From assembly GCA_937902805.1 (NCBI GenBank), contig CALEMB010000107.1, positions 1 to 17,678 of the forward strand: a stretch of 17,678 bases of DNA. The letters run 5' to 3'. Shown here piece by piece: positions 14,401-17,678 of this stretch. The notes under the pieces are model-generated. The model ran no database searches, was not told the origin of the DNA, and was given only the letters and a program-made list of their open reading frames with translations. How positions within the stretch are numbered: the stretch's first letter is position 1; each line of letters begins with the position of its first letter. Source of the stretch: an uncultured Bacteroidales bacterium (GTDB taxonomy: Bacteria; Bacteroidota; Bacteroidia; Bacteroidales; F082). The translations under genes were made by a program, and so were the position numbers.

Positions 14401-17287
14401 TGGACTGACCAGGGCCAACCGGACCATCAGCAGTCGTGAAGGTGAAGTTGTCGAGGAACAGATAGAACTCGTCATACGACGTGCACTGCACGGCCACATA
14501 CTTGGTGCCAGCAGGGCAACTGGTCGTGTACTCAAGCCACCCTTGATTATCGTACACGTTAGTGACAGTTACTTCCGGCTCCCATGTGAAATCGGAGGTG
14601 GCATTCGTCGTAGTGGAATAACCCACTTTGAATGTCTCAGGATAGCTTGCGCTATAACGAGCATAGTAGAAGGAAACATCCACACCATTCTCAGTACCGG
14701 TCAATTCAGGAGAAATGAGATACTGGGGAGTATTAGTCGTATAGTAGAAACGGAAGCAACCATCACCCTCATAAGCAGTATAAGAAGTAGTTACACCAGT
14801 GCTGCTGTGGCAATTGCTCATCGTCCAGCCATTCAAGCCATTTTCGAAGCCTTCAGCCAAAATGACATCGCGGTTGCTGTTGCGGCTGCCATAGGAGAAG
14901 GTCGTCTTGGGCAGGAAGTTGCGCTGATAGCCAGTAACGCTGCTCAAGCTATTATAGTTGTAGCCTTGGAGAGAAGCACCGTTAATGGTTTCACCATAGA
15001 AAGCGCAGGATTTATAGGTACCTGTAACAGTATTATAAACGCCCACCAACAGGTTACCGCCGGTATAGTGGTAAGGAGTGGTGAAGTTAATGGTCATTTC
15101 AGGCTGAGTACCATCCAAAGCACCTTGATAAACCACAGTGCCAGGGCCATAGAAAGCATCGATGGTATTGTTGGGCACCTCGGTCAGGAAGACCTGGAAA
15201 TTGGCGTTGCCCCAACTTGCACTGGCGGGTGAGCTCAAGTAGAACTTCATGCTGTTGATGTCGCTACCATTCATTGCGCTCAATTCAGAGGCGGTATACA
15301 CCATTTCGCACTTCAGGTAAGCATCGGCATAGAAGCCGTAGACAGGCACGTAGCTATTGGTGACAGTGCCATCGTGAACGGTGAGTTCACCACTTGCGCC
15401 ACCTCCACCAGGAGTGTTGGTGAACGGGCGGCCATCGTAGTAGTTGTCAGCCATCGGGCCAGCTTCGCCAGCGAAGTCGGAACGATAGAGAACCACCTTG
15501 CCGTTTTCGCCGTCGTTGACGTAGGCGTTCAGCATGACGTCGTGGTCAACCGTGAACTTCATGACAGCGTCGTAGCCATCAGGAATGTTCTCTTCGAAGT
15601 CGGGCAGGTCATAGTTGGCGTGCAGGTTGTAAGGCTCATTGGGGTTTTCCTCTTCCCACATCTCGGAGGCATACATTCTCCATTCATCAGCGGTGAGGGC
15701 GCCGATGTTGTAAGCCTTTTCGACCACATCGGGGCAGTAAGGCTCGTAAGGAGCGGCAACGATCTCATAGAGGTGCGTGCTGCGCTCGTTGGTATTCACG
15801 GCCAGCAGGCTGTTGATTTCCTCGGTGTCGGTCCAATCAGTGTTGGTGTTGATGTAGAGGTCGACAGCGCCTTCAAGGCCAGTGTGAGCAACGGTGATGG
15901 GATACTCAGTACCCTCAGCCATGCTGAAGTAGCCGTTGTTGTGCAGGAAGTCGATATATAAAACATCAACATCTTCAGCACCATCGTTATAGAGTTGGAA
16001 GTGATAAGGCTCCATCCAAGCGCCGTTGGGGCGTTCGATGTAGAGGAAGTCAATCATCTCTTCAACTTCCTCGCCCACGCCGTAAGTGGCCAGGGTGTGG
16101 AGGCCGGCATCAAATCCAGGAGTGTCGCCACCACCGGTGGTGAAGCTCAATCTAACAACGTTCTTTTTGTTCAAGGTGTAACCCGACACGCCAGGAGCGG
16201 CAACATCATAAGGAGTGCCATCACGATAGGCATAGATGGCCTGATTGCCGTTAGCATCCATTGTGTTGGCATAGGCACCGCTGCTCCACGAATCAGTCAC
16301 ATCCTGGAAACAAATCACCAGGTTGCCGCTGCCAGTGTAGTTGAAAGGTGCGCTAAGGTTGAATGTGGTCTCAGTGAAATCACTGATGCCATTGGCCAAA
16401 GTGTATGAACCGACCATGTCGCTGTCCGACATGCTCACCCAAGCGTTGCCGCTAGCGAAAGCACTCTCGCTCACTTCCTTCATGTAGATGTTGAAGTTAC
16501 GGGCATAGCTCGAAGTGTTCTTCAGCCACATGGTGAGAGCATTGATAGTACCTGCAGTACCAATTTCGTCGGCAGTGTAGATCTGCTGCGACAGAGAGTA
16601 CTCATACAAAGAGTACATGGGCAGATAACTGCTGCTTGTCGTAGACGTGGGGTCACCAATCGTCACTTCAACAGTTTCGCCGCCTTGGCCGCCACCAGGG
16701 GTGATGTCGATCTGGATGTTGGCGCGGTAGTTCTGCACGTACGTAGTCCCACTGAACGAACCCATGTCATACGGGTTGGGGTTGGCCGAGTCGCTGTGAC
16801 CCGAAATCATACCACCCGAGACAGCGGTGTAGTAGAAGTAACGCGTGCTGTAGCCTTGGGTGGACTCGTGCATACCGATCATCAGGTTGCTCGTACCGTC
16901 GTATTCAAACGGCGTGTCAAGCGTGATGGTCGTCCAACCATTGTTGAAAGTCACGGTGCCGCTAAACACCATGTCAGAGGCCGTGACGGTCTCCCAGTCA
17001 GTGTTGCCCGAGAAGTTGCTTCTCGAAACGTTCTTCATGAAAACATCGATCGCATTGGTCTGCGCATCGGTGCTCGACATGTTGAAACTGATGGAATTGA
17101 TCGTTCCGGCAGTTCCAATTTCGTCGGCAGTGTAAACCTGCTCAACGAACGAGTAGCCCCAAAGGCTGTTGAACGGGCAGTAATAAGTCGTACCCGTGCC
17201 GTCACCAATGGTAACTACCTCCGCCTTCGCCACGCCCATAAAGGCGAGCAAAAGCGTCATCATCAAAGAAAATACTTTCTTTTTCAT
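8411..17287 (-). CDS. Giant (2958-residue) T9SS-secreted multidomain adhesin-like surface protein
   Basis: An extracellular, probably surface-bound protein. Residues 1-22 form a Sec signal peptide (MKKK, hydrophobic core, AKA cut). Four related modules lie at 24-196, 206-385, 634-800 and 1364-1548. Jelly-roll adhesin-like modules lie at 808-953, 1775-1914, 2040-2223 and 2628-2799; the last two carry the cleaved-adhesin/choice-of-anchor J blocks LTPDN, STFSFWAC, HFGV and YIAIRHFNCTD of gingipain/HagA adhesins. Between them are fibronectin-III-like domains (about 1006-1118, 1120-1226, and several split ones), carboxypeptidase-regulatory- or PEGA-like domains (about 1227-1320 and 1645-1738) and a Cys-rich PPC-like domain (2349-2520). 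The T9SS type A sorting domain is at 2886-2958 (NLFPNPTKGN...GMYMVRVYTDEG). Gly-rich linkers flank many modules. No peptidase motif was seen, so adhesion or matrix binding is inferred, and ligands are unknown. The ATG at 17287 is the only sensible start. Confidence 0.92.
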   Translation of the reverse strand: MKKKVFSLMMTLLLAFMGVAKAEVVTIGDGTGTTYYCPFNSLWGYSFVEQVYTADEIGTAGTINSISFNMSSTDAQTNAIDVFMKNVSRSNFSGNTDWETVTASDMVFSGTVTFNNGWTTITLDTPFEYDGTSNLMIGMHESTQGYSTRYFYYTAVSGGMISGHSDSANPNPYDMGSFSGTTYVQNYRANIQIDITPGGGQGGETVEVTIGDPTSTTSSSYLPMYSLYEYSLSQQIYTADEIGTAGTINALTMWLKNTSSYARNFNIYMKEVSESAFASGNAWVSMSDSDMVGSYTLANGISDFTETTFNLSAPFNYTGSGNLVICFQDVTDSWSSGAYANTMDANGNQAIYAYRDGTPYDVAAPGVSGYTLNKKNVVRLSFTTGGGDTPGFDAGLHTLATYGVGEEVEEMIDFLYIERPNGAWMEPYHFQLYNDGAEDVDVLYIDFLHNNGYFSMAEGTEYPITVAHTGLEGAVDLYINTNTDWTDTEEINSLLAVNTNERSTHLYEIVAAPYEPYCPDVVEKAYNIGALTADEWRMYASEMWEEENPNEPYNLHANYDLPDFEENIPDGYDAVMKFTVDHDVMLNAYVNDGENGKVVLYRSDFAGEAGPMADNYYDGRPFTNTPGGGGASGELTVHDGTVTNSYVPVYGFYADAYLKCEMVYTASELSAMNGSDINSMKFYLSSPASASWGNANFQVFLTEVPNNTIDAFYGPGTVVYQGALDGTQPEMTINFTTPYHYTGGNLLVGVYNTVTGTYKSCAFYGETINGASLQGYNYNSLSSVTGYQRNFLPKTTFSYGSRNSNRDVILAEGFENGLNGWTMSNCHSSTGVTTSYTAYEGDGCFRFYYTTNTPQYLISPELTGTENGVDVSFYYARYSASYPETFKVGYSTTTNATSDFTWEPEVTVTNVYDNQGWLEYTTSCPAGTKYVAVQCTSYDEFYLFLDNFTFTTADGPVGPGQSTSFSAGPVIENLNVLAGAYYLLASSTDEDFEVVINAEDLPCPIEAVTNIYPADNALDIPANNLTLRWTLNDYCNEWRLVFSSTYWPEDEIDTEHPSTIVTEWSSNLQESFNISAALAANGEQLWENTNYFWRIEQRSNPGTDYECYTTGPVFGFTTSFDVPQNLQVNGGLNVNIFETEEDVTLTWNRIYDRNRDNDRTFRRYRIYWNGEFYRETTENDVNEVSYTIPNSEFQYNMVPRTPEEFNVTAVYDEGESPISNTVTVQVSGYGTISGTVYEQDEVTPIGGVTVVVTGTNEFGGAEEYTFTTDDQGFYQGQVHVGEYSDAMAYMDGYQEVQTTHSLPFNVVYQQTTPNVDFIMDETFYYPAHVCAHTVYVPGVQGDTLVQVWWEGWASEGGGFVPGGAFEAQIGDGTSTLTYAPFHTLWNYSLSQTLYRADELAEAGVTGAAMTSLSYYVASTSCTTPQNNISIWMANVPENELTTTSYTTNNMTLVYTGNNVLPVANQWNEFVFNEGNFAWDGQSNIVILCTRNNGSWQGSVSWQTHNPGFLATTYAYSDTNNGYNVATTPETGMYTSSTNRPNIIMKAGGREAAIGENRALHHFNIYRTDCYNDGPYNSENTVFLASVWRPDTSYVDVQWPEVPVGVYKYGVSAVYSGNQADNPNNPRVDYPFEDRESEIMWSDQCGPCIDKDMQTDITVNVVCNSADSPEGCVVSFTNLNEGEQFNHPQPSITLDGSGFQAVTPFRKGNYLVTVYLPGYELLQVEESIWGHRDLRYVLTEIIYGVKNLYVSRTGWAMWDPETWEDYPIPSGAIVGPTIIDFETGDFSQYAFTNTSAYAWTVVNEGRGYCMKSGNAGIASSTSTISATMNYTMDGTVEFDANCMGEGTSTFWDKCIFKIDGAQMFSHGADVTGWHNYSYPVTAGEHTFTWEYSKDGSVNPTGDCFLVDNINFNIGGSRAVAEERHLEGYKIMCTSLDDEPIFNHNTPVDQPFCQLTTVDPWSGQPMLIEGERYKVRVATIYSTGQSPWSEAVIWQYEPCDHWGPVDEVTAGTLPQGNHIEWVFEHGHNQWNDPNAPGEGGEASTFSFDCDGGMPTGWTTIDADGDGYTWVSSMTPGNYHNAGVDLTGNGHNGSDAFVISGSWINQPGQALTPDNYLVSPQVNLVAGSTFSFWACAQDASYPADHFGVFVSDNGTSDWTMINEWTMTAKSGGNVMSAGRHGVRAQGSWYQYTVDLSAFAGQKYIAIRHFNCTDQFILNVDDIELTAGAKGGGLGFAADGEFYRQYAEDGIMLNFLALDNVDLRAYMLFNLVKDNRFSLMAESQYGEFVLTPAFDMNNFMSEFEGFYEETTYNFSLLSKMDIYNSMNEWKNGVGSQNFLSITMDVAFNNARVENDQCISSLPFCTSDMIEFEAANTSSQAQEEGMDDGCIGMSYNPSFYHMRIHDAGPFVIHMEGHDPNNGTTRDIDFCMWGPYTEQEVLSGYACTHLTGDKIMDCNYSASYTEDCFLGYPEGQHQHSTGHGNVNYHVPAVGEYYILMITNYSQQPCVINFTKTEGDGETDCDIVTPSDILGFLITLDGEYLDIVGPDEREYTHDGEFGDHEYCVRPIYPGPAILSDTNYYFSMGCPVCASTNGDVTCEPGNPIYAEVNNTDDQVHLWWGEQPTPPEPEEGDTFVYDFENGSLDGLILIDNDGDGYNWNLASATMGTGYGHNASGDMVFSQSYDNNYGALTPDNFIVFPQSNVVNGSTFSFWACGQDAGWASEHFGVAVSTTGTNATDFTTVQEWTMTAKGGAKAVRDGRDQGNWYNYTVDLSDYAGMPVYIAIRHFNCTDMFYIDVDDVELGIANKRNRDGIIGYNIYRSTDNVDYVLIATVDGDVTEYFDAPGAGTYYYQVTALYEGCESDPAISGLYPEQNYVMVGVDAVGENSANVNLFPNPTKGNVTIQAMNMHRITVVSVLGQVVFDTELDQDEYILNMAKFNTGMYMVRVYTDEGVTVKRVTVLH
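8414..8632 (-). other. T9SS type A C-terminal sorting domain of the giant protein
   Basis: Residues 2886-2958 match the TIGR04183 pattern: NLFPNPTKGNVTI, then VVSVLGQVV, then FNTGMYMVRVYTDEG and a final basic KRVTVLH. Such domains direct outer-membrane export by PorU/PorV-type machinery and are usually removed when the protein is attached to the surface. Confidence 0.9.
8891..9406 (-). other. Cleaved-adhesin / choice-of-anchor J module, copy 4
   Basis: Residues 2628-2799, from VYDFENG through DNDGDGYNW, LTPDNFIV, STFSFWACGQD, YIAIRHFNCTD to IDVDDVEL. It is closely similar to copy 3 and sits inside a fibronectin-like domain whose halves are VHLWWGEQ (2611-2618) and GIIGYNIYRST (2808-2818). 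Confidence 0.85.
9728..10243 (-). other. Cys-rich PPC-like domain
   Basis: Residues 2349-2520, beginning ENDQCISSLPFC and including FVIHMEGHDP, RDIDFCMWGPY, IMDCNYSASYTEDC, GEYYILMITNYS and INFTKTEGDG. The pattern resembles the bacterial pre-peptidase C-terminal-type beta-sandwich that recurs in T9SS proteins. At least nine cysteines suggest disulfides. The family name is tentative. Confidence 0.6.
10619..11170 (-). other. Cleaved-adhesin / choice-of-anchor J module, copy 3
   Basis: Residues 2040-2223: MPTGWTTIDADGDGYTW, LTPDNYLVSP, STFSFWACAQDASYPADHFGV, EWTMTAK, YIAIRHFNCTDQF and VDDIEL. These are the same blocks as in gingipain/HagA adhesin domains. A 23-base DNA stretch (10659-10681) is identical to one in copy 4 (8928-8950), pointing to duplication. 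Confidence 0.88.
11546..11965 (-). other. Jelly-roll adhesin-like module, copy 2 (divergent)
   Basis: Residues 1775-1914, from PTIIDFETGDF through VNEGRGYCMKSG and HTFTWEYSKDGS to CFLVDNINF. It shares the FETG start and the closing VDNI strand with the family but lacks the FWACAQD block. It interrupts a fibronectin-like domain. Confidence 0.6.
12644..13198 (-). other. Repeated IGDGT/YTADE module, copy 4
   Basis: Residues 1364-1548. It opens AQIGDGTSTLTYAPFHTLW, then NYSLSQTLYRADEL, and ends IIMKAGG. It is embedded between VQVWWEGW (1345-1352) and ALHHFNIYRTD (1558-1568), that is, inside a fibronectin-like domain. Confidence 0.75.
14429..14866 (-). other. Jelly-roll adhesin-like module, copy 1 (divergent)
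   Basis: Residues 808-953: VILAEGFENGLNGWTMSNC, YLISPEL, VSFYYARYSASYPETFKVGYS, GTKYVAVQCTSYDEF and LFLDNFTF. It is the same fold type as copies 3 and 4 but with YYAR in place of FWAC. It directly follows copy 3 of the IGDGT module. Confidence 0.7.
14888..15388 (-). other. Repeated IGDGT/YTADE module, copy 3 (most divergent)
   Basis: Residues 634-800. It opens ELTVHDGTVTNSYVPVYGFY, then LKCEMVYTASELS, DINSMKFYL, VFLTEVP and YHYTGGNLLVGV. It is preceded by a PGGGG linker and is less like the other three copies. Confidence 0.7.
16133..16672 (-). other. Repeated IGDGT/YTADE module, copy 2
   Basis: Residues 206-385. It opens VEVTIGDPTSTTSSSYLPMY, then LYEYSLSQQIYTADEIGTAG, IYMKEVSESAF and NYTGSGNLVI. 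It is tandem to copy 1 and shares YTADEIGTAGTIN with it exactly. Confidence 0.8.
16700..17218 (-). other. Repeated IGDGT/YTADE module, copy 1
   Basis: Residues 24-196, immediately after the signal peptide. It opens VVTIGDGTGTTYYCPFNSLW, then GYSFVEQVYTADEIGTAG, VFMKNVSRSNF and EYDGTSNLMIGM, and ends before a GGGQGG linker. Confidence 0.8.
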
Positions 17288-17440
17288 AATGAATTTAATT
17301 TGGTTAATAATTTAGTGAATTGATTGATTTTTAAATTCTTTGTTTCGCGTTGATATACAACGAAATAGCCTCCGCTGTAAGGCACAACGGATGCAGCTGT
17401 TGTAAAGCTCGAATTAACCGAAAAAAGGTGGCAATTCATT

Positions 17441-17458
17441 TAAAAAACGCGTTTTTTA
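17441..17458. promoter_or_regulatory. 18-bp perfect palindrome centred on ACGCGT
   Basis: TAAAAAACG pairs exactly with CGTTTTTTA, with no spacer. It could be a protein-binding site or a weak structure. It does not follow a gene end on either strand, so a terminator role is unlikely. Confidence 0.4.
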
Positions 17459-17494
17459 CTAATTAGTTCACCTATAAGACGTATAAATAAGGTA

Positions 17495-17553
17495 TTACCC
17501 TTAGTGAGATTTTACCCTTTGAGGATAATATTTGTGGAATTTGAGGATAATAT
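17495..17553. repeat. Tandem direct repeats upstream of the giant gene
   Basis: TTTGAGGATAATAT occurs exactly twice (17518-17531 and 17540-17553), 22 bases start to start. Just before it TTACCCTT occurs twice (17495-17502 and 17512-17519), 17 bases apart. The 22-base spacing places the copies on the same face of the helix, as for dimeric regulators that bind direct repeats. Confidence 0.6.
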
Positions 17554-17574
17554 GAAAAATTTTCGAAAAAATGC

Positions 17575-17603
17575 TTGTCGTATCGAAAAATGTTGTATTT
17601 TTG
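17575..17603 (+). promoter_or_regulatory. Promoter of tRNA-Ala(GGC): TTG, 18-base spacer, TATTTTTG
   Basis: TTG (17575-17577) is followed after 18 bases by TATTTTTG (17596-17603), 15 bases before the tRNA begins. It is a typical Bacteroidota promoter layout. Confidence 0.6.
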
Positions 17604-17618
17604 CAACCGCAAACACAA

Positions 17619-17678
<60 letters not shown>

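Larger units (their letters stand above)
17288..17618. other. 331-base intergenic region upstream of the giant gene and tRNA-Ala(GGC)
   Basis: No convincing gene is present. The region is A/T-rich toward both ends and holds the 5' leader of the giant gene, an 18-bp palindrome (17441-17458), two kinds of direct repeat (17495-17553) and the tRNA promoter (17575-17603). I could not place a good -7 element for the giant gene; the nearest minus-strand candidate is TATTTCG near 17364-17370, which is weak. Confidence 0.6.

Noticed and set aside
8411..17287. Possibility that the giant protein is a gingipain-like protease
   Set aside because: It has gingipain-type adhesin modules and a T9SS domain, but I found no caspase-like His/Cys catalytic region or other peptidase motif.

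Overview
The window looks like a chromosomal segment of a Bacteroidales-type bacterium (phylum Bacteroidota). Promoters carry the phylum's -7 element (TAnnTTTG), in places with a TTG/TTTG about 18-21 bases upstream. Intergenic leaders are A/T-rich with no obvious Shine-Dalgarno sequence. The one tRNA whose 3' end is visible lacks an encoded CCA. The largest gene ends in a type IX secretion (T9SS) type A sorting domain. I cannot name the genus. Layout from left to right: the 5' part of a sodium:amino-acid (AGCS) symporter runs off the left edge (minus). It is preceded on the same strand by a COG0523/CobW-type metallochaperone GTPase with a His/Asp tract. The GTPase is divergent from a free methionine-(R)-sulfoxide reductase (plus), which converges with a LysR regulator of OxyR-like sequence (minus, stop codons overlapping). 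The regulator is divergent from trkH (potassium uptake), which is followed by a DUF389 membrane protein. Then come an intrinsic terminator, a minus-strand tRNA-Ala(CGC), a choline-kinase-like (LicA-type) phosphotransferase (plus), a DUF59/SufT-like Fe-S assembly factor (minus) and sufE (minus). A single 8.9-kb minus-strand gene then fills half the window, followed by a 331-base intergenic stretch and the 5' part of a tRNA-Ala(GGC) cut by the right edge. The left half is mostly housekeeping: redox repair (fRMsr, a LysR regulator that lacks the OxyR peroxide-sensing cysteines), potassium homeostasis, metal handling and Fe-S assembly. Between the genes lie four short dispersed repeat-like elements, including a perfect 52-bp palindrome that occupies exactly the gap between two convergent genes. 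The right half encodes a 2958-residue secreted, probably surface-attached protein. It has a signal peptide, four copies of a roughly 170-190-residue module that I cannot assign to a named family, four jelly-roll adhesin-like modules (two clearly of the cleaved-adhesin/choice-of-anchor J type seen in Porphyromonas gingivalis gingipains and HagA), fibronectin-III-like domains, carboxypeptidase-regulatory-like domains, a Cys-rich PPC-like domain and the T9SS C-terminal domain. Several adhesin modules sit inside fibronectin-like domains, between the strand ending in W and the strand starting GYxIY. That nested architecture, and the tandem direct repeats upstream of the gene, are the most interesting things here. 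I saw no CRISPR array, insertion sequence, prophage or recognisable defence system.
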